Source: Ornithomonoglobus_A sp045537455
GTDB taxonomy: Bacteria; Bacillota; Clostridia; UBA1381
Length of the DNA: 10,261 nucleotides
Direction of reading: 5' to 3'
NCBI GenBank assembly: GCA_045537455.1
Contig: JAZSPM010000064.1
Span: 1 to 10,261 of the forward strand
Shown: positions 1-5,804 of the stretch, one piece after another
How positions within the stretch are numbered: the first letter of the stretch is position 1
How the letters are laid out: each line of letters begins with the position of its first letter
Notes under the pieces: model-generated
What the model was told of the DNA's origin: nothing
Seen by the model: the letters and a program-made list of their open reading frames with translations, nothing else
Databases searched by the model: none
Translations under genes and position numbers: made by a program

Positions 1-57
1 AACCTTGCCGGAAGTATGATTTGTGTTATCGGGATAGTTGCATTTCAGATCATATAA
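1..57 (+). CDS. C-terminal tail of an unidentified membrane-protein-like gene (partial)
   Basis: Frame 1 is open from the window edge and ends at a TAA at 55-57. It encodes 18 residues, NLAGSMICVIGIVAFQII, that read like the end of a transmembrane helix: small residues and Gly first, then a hydrophobic run. The sequence is visibly less AT-rich than the spacer after it. A hairpin with flanking T-runs follows nine bases later, which is where a rightward gene would terminate, and the next gene converges on it. Only 18 residues are visible, so no family can be named. It could be any polytopic transporter, or a chance open stretch. Confidence 0.45.
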   Translation, partial: NLAGSMICVIGIVAFQII

Positions 58-65
58 AAAAATAA

Positions 66-101
66 GAGTACAACTTTTTTTTACGTTATAAAGTTGTACT
101 C
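66..101. terminator. Hairpin terminator, probably bidirectional
   Basis: Perfect 12-bp inverted repeat: GAGTACAACTTT at 66-77 pairs with AAAGTTGTACTC at 90-101, with a 12-nt loop. Read leftward, the stem is followed by TTATTTTTTTATA, a good U-tract for the ATPase gene that ends at 110. Read rightward, the stem is followed by CCATTTTTATT, which could also end the gene finishing at 57. Confidence 0.85.
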
Positions 102-109
102 CATTTTTA

Positions 110-1318
110 TTAAAAATCTTTACTAAGTAAAAAATCCGCTATATGAATAGTCTTGATTCCCTGATAATTACCTCCTGCATAGTCATCATCAAGAAGAACA
201 TATTTAGGATAGTTATCTCTGATTTCCAGTAGTCTGCCATATTCTCTTTCACGTGTACTTTCACTTGCTATCTCCTTTGCCACCTGAACATATATTTTTT
301 CATCTTGTTTTGTGGCAACAAAATCTATCTCATAACCATCAAACTTTCCCACATTAACTTCATAACCACGACGCAGAAGCTCCATATACACAATATTTTC
401 AAGCATAGCAGCTGCACTGTCAGCTTTATAGCCAAGAACACAATATCTCAGAGCCGGATCAGTAAGATAAAATTTTTCCTGAGTTTTTAAGAGTTCTTTA
501 CCTTTGATATCATATCTGTTGCAACGACAAATAATATATGCACTTTCAAGTTTACTTAAATAATTATACACTGTTTCATTATCAAGTGTCCGCTGTTCGC
601 TCTTCAGATATCTGGTAATAGATGATGCTGAAAAAGTATTACCGATATTATCGAACACATATCTTACCACGCGCTCAAACTGATCTATTTTACGGATATT
701 ATTTCGTTTTACAATGTCTGTAAAAATAGTAGAGTTATAAATATCTCTTACTATTGGATAAGCTTCTTCCTTTGTATACTCACGCAAATGAATTGCAGGA
801 AAACCACCATACTGTAAATACTTTATCAGTTCTCTGCGCGGCTCGTCAACTACAGTAAAAGATTTTCTGAATTCCAGAAACTCAGAAAAAGACAACGGAT
901 ATATGCGAAAAGAAATATAACGTCCCGTCAGATAGGTAGATATCTCAGAAGACATCATTCTTGAATTTGATCCGGTAACATAAATATCTACATCAAAGTC
1001 AGACATAAGAGAATTTACGACCTTCTCCCAGCCATTGATTTCTTGAATTTCATCAAAAAAAAGATACGTCTTCTGATTGGAAGACAGTTGATTTTTGACA
1101 GTGATAAATAATTCTTTTGCAGTTATCCCCTCATATTCAAGTGAGTCAAAGTTATAATACAAAATACGATCACTGCTGACTCCTCTCTTTTCAATCTCCA
1201 TGCTAATCATGTTCATAATTGTAGATTTACCGCAACGACGTATACCTGTCAGAATTTTTACAAATGGTGTATCCATATAAGTCATTATTTTTTTAACATA
1301 TTCGGGTCTGAATATCAT
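110..1318 (-). CDS. AAA ATPase with C-terminal DUF4143 domain
   Basis: This is a 402-residue protein of the AAA_14 plus DUF4143 class, common accessory ATPases of bacteria and archaea whose cellular role is mostly unknown. Visible motifs are Walker A GIRRCGKST (residues 25-33), Walker B LFFDE (86-90), a sensor-1-like VTGSNS (114-119) and TGRY (131-134), all in the first half. The C-terminal half carries LEN (306-308), EID (330-332) and QVA (345-347), which sit where the restriction-endonuclease-like fold of DUF4143 has its acidic positions. The usual E-x-K is absent, so nuclease activity is doubtful. An in-frame TTG at 1336 would add six residues. The ATG at 1318 is preferred because AGGAGG lies 8 nt upstream of it and the predicted transcript starts near 1334. 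It has its own strong promoter and terminator, so it looks monocistronic. No signal peptide or membrane segment is seen, so it is probably cytoplasmic. Confidence 0.93.
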   Translation of the reverse strand: MIFRPEYVKKIMTYMDTPFVKILTGIRRCGKSTIMNMISMEIEKRGVSSDRILYYNFDSLEYEGITAKELFITVKNQLSSNQKTYLFFDEIQEINGWEKVVNSLMSDFDVDIYVTGSNSRMMSSEISTYLTGRYISFRIYPLSFSEFLEFRKSFTVVDEPRRELIKYLQYGGFPAIHLREYTKEEAYPIVRDIYNSTIFTDIVKRNNIRKIDQFERVVRYVFDNIGNTFSASSITRYLKSEQRTLDNETVYNYLSKLESAYIICRCNRYDIKGKELLKTQEKFYLTDPALRYCVLGYKADSAAAMLENIVYMELLRRGYEVNVGKFDGYEIDFVATKQDEKIYVQVAKEIASESTREREYGRLLEIRDNYPKYVLLDDDYAGGNYQGIKTIHIADFLLSKDF

Positions 1319-1332
1319 TACAAACACCTCCT

Positions 1333-1379
1333 GCAACTATATTATACCCTAAACGTCCGTATAATGTCAACATAGTTGC
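1333..1379. repeat. Interrupted inverted repeat enclosing the ATPase promoter
   Basis: GCAACTAT (1333-1340) is inverted perfectly as ATAGTTGC (1372-1379). Immediately inside, ATTATAC (1341-1347) is inverted as GTATAAT (1359-1365). The arms therefore total 15 bp, with a 6-nt insertion (GTCAAC) in the right arm and an 11-nt centre. The -10 lies in the left arm and the -35 straddles the insertion. This layout would suit an operator for a dimeric regulator or a cruciform-prone promoter. The regulator is not identified. Confidence 0.6.
1341..1370 (-). promoter_or_regulatory. Sigma-A-type promoter of the AAA ATPase gene
   Basis: On the minus strand, a consensus TTGACA (1365-1370) and a consensus TATAAT (1341-1346) are separated by 18 bp. 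The predicted transcription start is near 1334, giving a leader of about 16 nt that begins at the ribosome binding site. Because both hexamers are consensus, strong basal activity, and hence a need for repression, is plausible. Confidence 0.85.
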
Positions 1380-1424
1380 GGATATAAACCGCAAAAGTAT
1401 TAATATTAAGTATATTTTGCGGTT
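1376..1424. repeat. Cluster of three TTGCGG half-sites / hairpin between WYL and ATPase genes
   Basis: TTGCGG (1376-1381) is inverted as CCGCAA (1389-1394) around a 7-nt ATATAAA centre. The second half-site also forms part of a 10-bp inverted repeat, AACCGCAAAA (1387-1396) with TTTTGCGGTT (1415-1424), around an 18-nt AT-rich loop. The larger repeat could be a weak terminator for the WYL gene ending at 1458, but no good U-tract follows it. Equally, the sites could be operators just upstream of the ATPase promoter. Confidence 0.5.
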
Positions 1425-1457
1425 ATAATTATTAAAAATATAAAACTCATATAAACC

Positions 1458-2423
1458 TCAAACAATAATCTCAGACTGCTCAAGTATCTCCTTCTGTTTT
1501 AAAACACGTTGCCTCATCTGCCTTCTTACACACGAAGGCGAAACCACCTCTATAACCGGACCAAATGAGAGCAAACGGATAACTATCTCTGTTTCATCAT
1601 ATTTGTTGTACCAGAGTGAAACTGTACATATACCTGTTTCTTCATCAAATACCGATGTACGCTCAAGTTCTGCAAATTCCATCATAAATCTGTTTATTGC
1701 ATTTCTCTCTTTTGATACTCTGACAACTATCGGCTCTCTGCATTTTCGTGATAAATTTTCAGGGATCTCAGGATATATATCTGTAATCTCCGTCAAGGTT
1801 ACAGATGAAATATTTATTATTCCGCTCTCAAACGGTTTTTTATTTTTGTACGAAGTAACATGAACTCTGAATTTATCATTTTTAGCGGAATATTCTATTT
1901 TTAAAGGTAAAAAATAATGTGTGATGCGATTTCCTTTGGCACTCTGAAAACTTATTTTTATAAGACATTTATTTTTTACAGCAGTACATATATTTCTGAA
2001 ATGAGAAATATATTTTTCGTCTTCATACGGATCACCGTCAGCAAACTTGTCAAATGAATAAAAATCCGACTGCAAAAACATAGGTGTCACACCTAGTACT
2101 TCTGATAACTCTTCTCTTACTTCCTTATCAAGAAATAACGCACTTCTTCTGTCATTTAAAACTGCACAGAGCCACTTTTTTTCAAGAAGGGTAAGCGGTC
2201 TGTCAGGAGATTTTTTTAAAACAGAACTGTATATACCGTCTTCCTCACAAAAAAGACTGTATCTTTCAGAACCGGTTATCTTAGGCTCTAAAAATAAAAC
2301 AGTTTCAAGAAAACCCTTTTCCTGAATTATATTACGTATCTCATTTTTAGTAACTTTTTTTCTTTTCAGAATTTCTTCTGCTATCCTGTAATAGATACTG
2401 TATATTTCCGAAAACAACTTCAT
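1458..2423 (-). CDS. WYL-domain transcriptional regulator (shorter member of a pair)
   Basis: A 321-residue protein with WYL-type layout. Residues about 1-110 are a helical N-terminal region. DPYEDEKY (about 131-138) precedes a beta-rich WYL core, roughly 153-215, that includes CLIKISF, FLPLKIEYSAKNDKFRVHV and IINISSV. A WCX-like C-terminal extension lies near 230-310 (PIVVRVSKERNAINRFM, ending FGPVIEVVSP). WYL domains in characterised proteins bind nucleic acids or nucleotides and control transcription. The actual W-Y-L triplet is degenerate, and I see no unmistakable helix-turn-helix, so DNA binding may rest on its partner. An ATG five codons upstream (2438) is rejected: it has no ribosome binding site, and GGAGG overlapping it lies 8 nt before the ATG at 2423. 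It has the same orientation as the 415-residue WYL gene, from which only the IS607-type element separates it. It may need read-through or an IS-borne promoter. Confidence 0.85.
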   Translation of the reverse strand: MKLFSEIYSIYYRIAEEILKRKKVTKNEIRNIIQEKGFLETVLFLEPKITGSERYSLFCEEDGIYSSVLKKSPDRPLTLLEKKWLCAVLNDRRSALFLDKEVREELSEVLGVTPMFLQSDFYSFDKFADGDPYEDEKYISHFRNICTAVKNKCLIKISFQSAKGNRITHYFLPLKIEYSAKNDKFRVHVTSYKNKKPFESGIINISSVTLTEITDIYPEIPENLSRKCREPIVVRVSKERNAINRFMMEFAELERTSVFDEETGICTVSLWYNKYDETEIVIRLLSFGPVIEVVSPSCVRRQMRQRVLKQKEILEQSEIIV

Positions 2424-2481
2424 TTTTTTAGCCTCCATGTTATTAAAAATATTAAACTTAATAAAAATAATATAAAATTTT

Positions 2482-2509
2482 ATTAAAACATATTTTATTT
2501 ATTGTTCAA
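2482..2509 (-). promoter_or_regulatory. Possible hybrid promoter at the IS end reading into the WYL gene
   Basis: On the minus strand, TTGAAC (RC of 2504-2509) lies 16 bp from TTTAAT (RC of 2482-2487). These match 4/6 and 5/6 of the sigma-A consensus. The -35 would be supplied by the apparent tnpB-side end of the IS and the -10 by flanking DNA, giving a leader of about 50 nt to the WYL start at 2423. The region is extremely AT-rich, so chance matches are easy. Confidence 0.25.
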
Positions 2510-2640
2510 CCCAGGACTAACCCAAGTTTACTACAACCGGGTGTAACACACACCCTATATCCCATTTTATTGGGAATACTTTCTTTAATATCTGATATGC
2601 ACCGTTTAAGTCTGCATTTATCAGCTTATTTTCGTTTGAT
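2504..2640 (-). ncRNA. Putative omega (reRNA) guide scaffold overlapping the tnpB 3' end
   Basis: TnpB proteins use an RNA encoded across the end of their gene and the IS end, whose 3' tail continues into flanking DNA as the guide. Here that region can fold. There is a perfect 6-bp hairpin GGGTGT/ACACCC (2539-2544 with 2550-2555, 5-nt loop) and a 4-bp hairpin CCCA/TGGG (2561-2574). ACCCGG (minus strand) can also pair with CCTGGGT just past the stop codon, which would compete with or form a pseudoknot with the first hairpin. The 5' limit is a guess. If the scaffold ends at 2504, the present guide would start with RC of 2484-2503. Confidence 0.5.
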
Positions 2641-3752
2641 CTGAATAAACCCCTGTGTACTCTTCTGGATTTATTGTAATTCTCTTTTACCGGTTCTTCA
2701 TTATCTATAAAACTCGTTCCGCTTGTATAGCTCTCTTCGGTCTCTATGACGGCTACACCATATTCTTCTGCTTTGTAACGAATCATGTCTATAAATCTTG
2801 TAAAAGGAATCTGCACGAAAGTCTGATTGTTTTTCCTGCCCATATCAGCGTGTTGTTTCCACTCTTTGTTGTTGCCTACAACAATGGTATTGATGTTGTT
2901 TTCTCTGCAATAATCAACGATATATCTGCTTGCTTTGTGCAGGTAGTCTTCTATTTTTGAATTACGTTTTACTGTTAGTTTATGCATTCTTAAAGAGTAA
3001 TCGTTATTGTTCATTCTTTTTGCAACTTCTCGATAATGACTGATTTTTTTGTTATAGTATTTGTTTATTGACTTTAACGGTTTACCGTTAATAATAAAAG
3101 CATTGTCTGATATGTTATTGCAAACAGTAGCAAGGTTATCCACACCTATATCAATTCCTATATATCTGTTGTTATCGGGCTTTTCTTCTAAAACAGCTAC
3201 TGTGTACACCACTTCCACGACTATTCTGTTTCTTCTTGGCAAAAAACGAACCTGTTGAAATGATACTGCATTATCGTTTTTAATAAATTCAGGAGTTATT
3301 TCAAAACCGCAGAATGTTTTTGGAAACTTGATTTTTCCGTTCTGTAGTTTGCAGTTCTGATTGGTAAGTATAAGGATATATTGACCGTCTTTTTTAAGAT
3401 ATTTCGGTAATTTGGGTCTGCCGAGATATTTATCTTTGTGTTTTTTCCAGTCTTTTATACTCGTAAAAAACGATTTCCAGTTCTTGCAGAGCAGTCTTAA
3501 CGTTTGTTGTGCTGTCTGTGCGGTGGGCATGCTTTGATAATCAGGATAATCATAGTCTTTTTTCAGGATTTTATCAAGTTCTCCGTAACTGACTAAAATG
3601 TTTTCTTTGGCAAACTTGTTACGAATGATATAATTTGCATGATTATACAGATTTTTAGACTTATGACAGAAATCCATCAACATAGAAAAATAACTGCATG
3701 ATGATTTGATTACATGTTTTTCTACCCTTGTAGCTGTCAATAACTTACTCAT
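2517..3752 (-). CDS. tnpB: TnpB, RNA-guided endonuclease of an IS607-type element
   Basis: A 411-residue OrfB/TnpB-family protein, the ancestral relative of Cas12 nucleases. In other elements TnpB cuts DNA at sites matching an RNA guide next to a short motif, which helps retain the transposon. The N-terminal region (KSKNLYNHANYIIRNKF, about 31-47) and the GRPKLPKY segment (111-118) are typical. RuvC-I is GIDIGVDNLATV with D201, and RuvC-III is INADLNGAY with D381. The usual RuvC-II glutamate is missing: the strand reads IVVGNNKEWKQ. Glutamates E339/E340 in TEESYTSG may replace it. No CxxC zinc-ribbon pairs follow. I recall this as a feature of one TnpB subgroup rather than decay. The start has GAGGTG 10 nt upstream, and the reading frame overlaps the end of tnpA by 8 bp, suggesting translational coupling. 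No frameshift is seen. Confidence 0.93.
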   Translation of the reverse strand: MSKLLTATRVEKHVIKSSCSYFSMLMDFCHKSKNLYNHANYIIRNKFAKENILVSYGELDKILKKDYDYPDYQSMPTAQTAQQTLRLLCKNWKSFFTSIKDWKKHKDKYLGRPKLPKYLKKDGQYILILTNQNCKLQNGKIKFPKTFCGFEITPEFIKNDNAVSFQQVRFLPRRNRIVVEVVYTVAVLEEKPDNNRYIGIDIGVDNLATVCNNISDNAFIINGKPLKSINKYYNKKISHYREVAKRMNNNDYSLRMHKLTVKRNSKIEDYLHKASRYIVDYCRENNINTIVVGNNKEWKQHADMGRKNNQTFVQIPFTRFIDMIRYKAEEYGVAVIETEESYTSGTSFIDNEEPVKENYNKSRRVHRGLFRSNENKLINADLNGAYQILKKVFPIKWDIGCVLHPVVVNLG

Positions 3753-4338
3753 TTTCAGAAAGCACCTCTTTTATCTTCTGAATTTTACGTTTACTGTACA
3801 ATTTCATTGAATAACAATGTAACAAGCTGACGATTTCTTCAAAGATTTCTTGACTATCCAGTTTCTCGGATCCTATTTCACTTATTACTATGATTTCACA
3901 ATTATATTTCTTAAATAAATGAGAAAACAGATCAAATCCTATTCTTGACAATCTGTCTTTGTATGTTATTATTACACGTTCAACTTTATTGTCGATTATA
4001 TCGTCTAGCATTCTGAAAAAATCATTTCGCTTTTCAAAATTTATGCCACTTGCAATATCTGAATAAATCCCTGATATTACATAGCCGTTGGAAAAACAAA
4101 ATTGTTTTAACAGTTCTATCTGATCATTCAGATCTGACTTCTGTTTTGTCGTTGACACACGAGCGTATATGTAGGTTTTACGTTTGACATTTTTATTTAG
4201 TAGCTGATATACACTGTCAGCATTGTAATCATATTGTCCATTTGGCAGTTTGTTAACTTTTACAACACCTGTTTTTACATATTTAGTAAGTGTTGGTCTG
4301 GAAATTCTAAGTAAACTTAATACTTCTTTTGATTTCAT
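3745..4338 (-). CDS. tnpA: IS607-type serine recombinase TnpA
   Basis: A 197-residue transposase that moves the element by serine recombination. A MerR-like N-terminal helix-turn-helix spans about residues 1-45 (SKEVLSLLRISRPTLTKYVKTG). The resolvase-type catalytic domain follows, with YARVSTTKQ holding the nucleophile serine (S62 in this numbering) and the arginine of YARVS. DRLSR (128-132) supplies further conserved arginines. The C-terminus is basic. Length is usual for the family. A GTG at 4347 would add three residues. The ATG at 4338 is preferred because GGGTGAT lies about 5 nt before it and the best promoter would start the transcript near 4350. The stop codon overlaps the tnpB start. 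The mechanism is known for the family; activity of this copy is inferred only from intact motifs. Confidence 0.93.
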   Translation of the reverse strand: MKSKEVLSLLRISRPTLTKYVKTGVVKVNKLPNGQYDYNADSVYQLLNKNVKRKTYIYARVSTTKQKSDLNDQIELLKQFCFSNGYVISGIYSDIASGINFEKRNDFFRMLDDIIDNKVERVIITYKDRLSRIGFDLFSHLFKKYNCEIIVISEIGSEKLDSQEIFEEIVSLLHCYSMKLYSKRKIQKIKEVLSENE

Positions 4339-4356
4339 GTTTATCACCCAATTATA

Positions 4357-4385
4357 AGTATAACATGTTTTTGTTTAAATATCAA
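4357..4385 (-). promoter_or_regulatory. Predicted promoter of tnpA-tnpB
   Basis: On the minus strand, TTGATA (RC of 4380-4385) and TATACT (RC of 4357-4362) are separated by 17 bp, each 5/6 to the sigma-A consensus. An overlapping alternative is TTTAAA (4374-4379) with TATAAT (4351-4356), also 17 bp apart. The first would give a leader of about 12 nt containing GGGTGAT, which agrees with the ATG start at 4338. Confidence 0.6.
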
Positions 4386-4402
4386 TATATTTTTTAATTA
4401 TT

Positions 4403-5650
4403 TTAACATAATGCATAACTATATATATCACACAACGCCTGTATATCATCGTTAAACCTTTTTTGCAGTTCCTGATTGTCTGTTGTAAACTGTACTATTC
4501 TCCCGATAAAAGTTTTTATCCAGGGTGACGCTTCATTGGCATCAAAGAGGTCAATATCAAAAGCATATCTTCCGTCTTTTATTTTTGTCACTGTACCGCT
4601 TCGCCCTTCACGTATAAGACGCTGTACAACAAAATATTCCGATTTTTCATCTATCTGCACTTCAAAATGAATATGTTCAGTCTGTCCGTATTTACGTAAA
4701 TCACCGAAACTTGTACCCCAAAGATATTTTTTGTTTGTTTTATAATATTCATAATATGTATCGTACTTTTTGCTTGTGCCGACTTTTTTTATTGATTTTA
4801 TCGAATCAATACGAACTGAGTTAAGTCTGTTTGTATCAAGATTGTAGATTACAACATAATTTCTGCCCGTCTGAACTGAAAAATGTACTTTGAGCAAGAC
4901 CGCAGATATATTATATATATTTCCGCTTTTTGTTCCTATACAGGAAAGTACTACCTGATGTTTTTCATTTATTGCATTTATTACAGAAAGCAAAATTTCA
5001 TCATCAAGTGTATGTACCATATATGCGTGTTTTCTTTTAAAAATATTATTTACGTGATTTACTTTATCACTTAAAAAACTGCCGACCACTCCGAAAGGAA
5101 TTTCTTCAGAATAAAAAGATATCAGTTCTTTAATCCCTTCATACTTATCAATTATTTCACCCGTTGATTTGCCTGATTTCATAAATAAAATATTTTTTCC
5201 AGATTTGCAGGCAGTAAGCAGACCTTCATCACAATACTCTTTTAATTTTATCCGCACTATCTGTATATCAAACATTATATCATAGTCTTTTAATATCCTG
5301 TCTGTTATCTCAGAAACAGTCATTCCGTTTTCAGTATCAAGAATATCCATAAGAAGAAAATGAAGTGTTATATCATTATCTGTATACGATTTTGACTTCC
5401 AGCACCGATATAAAGGATTTCCGGATATCTCACTGCTGTCAACCTTTACTGAAACCATTTTTTTATGGCCTGTATTTTCCGAATGAATATACCCTGAAAG
5501 CCAGCTCTCTATCCTGCGTTTTTCATTATCATAAGTACGTTTACTTTTAACAGCATAACTGTCACGTGTCTTAAATCCAAAAATATAAAATTCTCTTACA
5601 TAATCTTTTACTTTATCAAAATTTCTGATAAGTTCTGTATACGCAGACAT
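4403..5650 (-). CDS. WYL-domain transcriptional regulator with winged helix (longer member of a pair)
   Basis: A 415-residue protein divergent from rtcB. The N-terminal 55 residues are charged and helical (FDKVKDYVREFYIFGFKTRDSY). Residues about 93-158 fit a winged helix-turn-helix: DITLHFLLMDILDTENGMTV, then SEITDRILKDYDI, then a likely recognition helix and a LFM wing. The WYL-like beta core is near 218-290 (ILLSVINAINEKHQVVLSC, NYVVIYNLDTNRLNSVRIDSI), and a WCX-like C-terminus spans about 325-405 (SPWIKTFIGRIVQF). By layout it should bind DNA through the winged helix and a nucleic-acid or nucleotide ligand through WYL/WCX. The ligand is unknown. The start has AGGAG 10 nt upstream. The gene has a strong extended -10 promoter of its own, overlapped by a direct repeat that suggests autoregulation. 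Its 3' end lies close to the IS607-type element, so the last few codons could derive from the insertion. Confidence 0.87.
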   Translation of the reverse strand: MSAYTELIRNFDKVKDYVREFYIFGFKTRDSYAVKSKRTYDNEKRRIESWLSGYIHSENTGHKKMVSVKVDSSEISGNPLYRCWKSKSYTDNDITLHFLLMDILDTENGMTVSEITDRILKDYDIMFDIQIVRIKLKEYCDEGLLTACKSGKNILFMKSGKSTGEIIDKYEGIKELISFYSEEIPFGVVGSFLSDKVNHVNNIFKRKHAYMVHTLDDEILLSVINAINEKHQVVLSCIGTKSGNIYNISAVLLKVHFSVQTGRNYVVIYNLDTNRLNSVRIDSIKSIKKVGTSKKYDTYYEYYKTNKKYLWGTSFGDLRKYGQTEHIHFEVQIDEKSEYFVVQRLIREGRSGTVTKIKDGRYAFDIDLFDANEASPWIKTFIGRIVQFTTDNQELQKRFNDDIQALCDIYSYALC

Positions 5651-5685
5651 AATTTACGGCTCCTTTTTGATTGATTTTTTTCTTA

Positions 5686-5714
5686 ATTATATCAGATATT
5701 TTTACACCTTTCAA
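5686..5714 (-). promoter_or_regulatory. Promoter of the 415-residue WYL gene
   Basis: On the minus strand, TTGAAA (RC of 5709-5714) and TATAAT (RC of 5686-5691) are 17 bp apart, with TGA directly before the -10 (extended -10). This is a strong promoter by sequence. It would give a leader of about 29 nt before the ATG at 5650. Confidence 0.82.
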
Positions 5715-5730
5715 CCTTCCTTCAAACTTC
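5710..5730. promoter_or_regulatory. Tandem direct repeat, candidate operator in the WYL-rtcB divergent region
   Basis: TTCAACCTTC (5710-5719) and TTCAAACTTC (5721-5730) match at 9 of 10 positions, with starts 11 bp apart, about one helical turn. The first copy covers the -35 of the WYL promoter. The pair lies about 50-70 bp upstream of the predicted rtcB start. That geometry fits one protein repressing the WYL gene while activating rtcB. Confidence 0.5.
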
Positions 5731-5755
5731 GCACGTTTTTTTAAATGATTAGCTG

Positions 5756-5779
5756 GTTTTTATCAGTTATAATAAAAAC
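5756..5779. promoter_or_regulatory. Inverted repeat around the rtcB -10, candidate operator
   Basis: GTTTTTAT (5756-5763) is inverted perfectly as ATAAAAAC (5772-5779) with an 8-nt spacer. The rtcB -10 hexamer lies inside it. Arms are AT-rich, so chance is possible, but the position on the -10 is where a dimeric repressor would block transcription. Confidence 0.35.
5768..5773 (+). promoter_or_regulatory. Predicted -10 element of rtcB, no good -35
   Basis: A consensus TATAAT sits 31 bp before the rtcB ATG, predicting a start near 5780 and a leader of about 25 nt. At 16-18 bp upstream the hexamers are TGATTA, ATGATT and AATGAT, none resembling TTGACA, and no TGn extension is present. A promoter with this pattern usually depends on an activator. 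Confidence 0.6.
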
Positions 5780-5804
5780 ATCAAAAAACAAGGAGGATTC
5801 AATT

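Larger units (their letters stand above)
2504..4400 (-). mobile_element. IS607-type insertion sequence (serine-recombinase tnpA + tnpB)
   Basis: About 1.9 kb holding tnpA and tnpB in the same direction with an 8-bp overlap, the standard IS607 arrangement. Both frames are open with catalytic residues present, so the element may be active. IS607 elements lack terminal inverted repeats and make no useful target duplication, so the ends are approximate. The tnpB-side end is placed just after the GGGTTGAAC string (minus strand), because structured RNA-like sequence stops there and plain AT-rich DNA begins. The tnpA-side end lies somewhere between tnpA and the WYL stop codon at 4403. The element sits exactly between two WYL-domain genes of the same strand. 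Confidence 0.8.

Noticed and set aside
2472..2483. ATAAAATTTTAT, a perfect 12-bp palindrome near the IS end
   Set aside because: Made only of A and T in a region of almost pure A/T, so it is expected by chance. It is too weak for a terminator.
4362..4369. AACATGTT palindrome upstream of tnpA as a TnpA binding site or IS end
   Set aside because: Eight bases only, with no clear matching copy at the tnpB-side end. A similar AACATATT there is too degenerate to count.
5745..5804. Twenty-residue N-terminal extension of RtcB from an upstream ATG
   Set aside because: It has no ribosome binding site, lies across the predicted -10, and RtcB proteins normally begin near the FEYYDSKKM segment. AGGAGG precedes the ATG at 5805.
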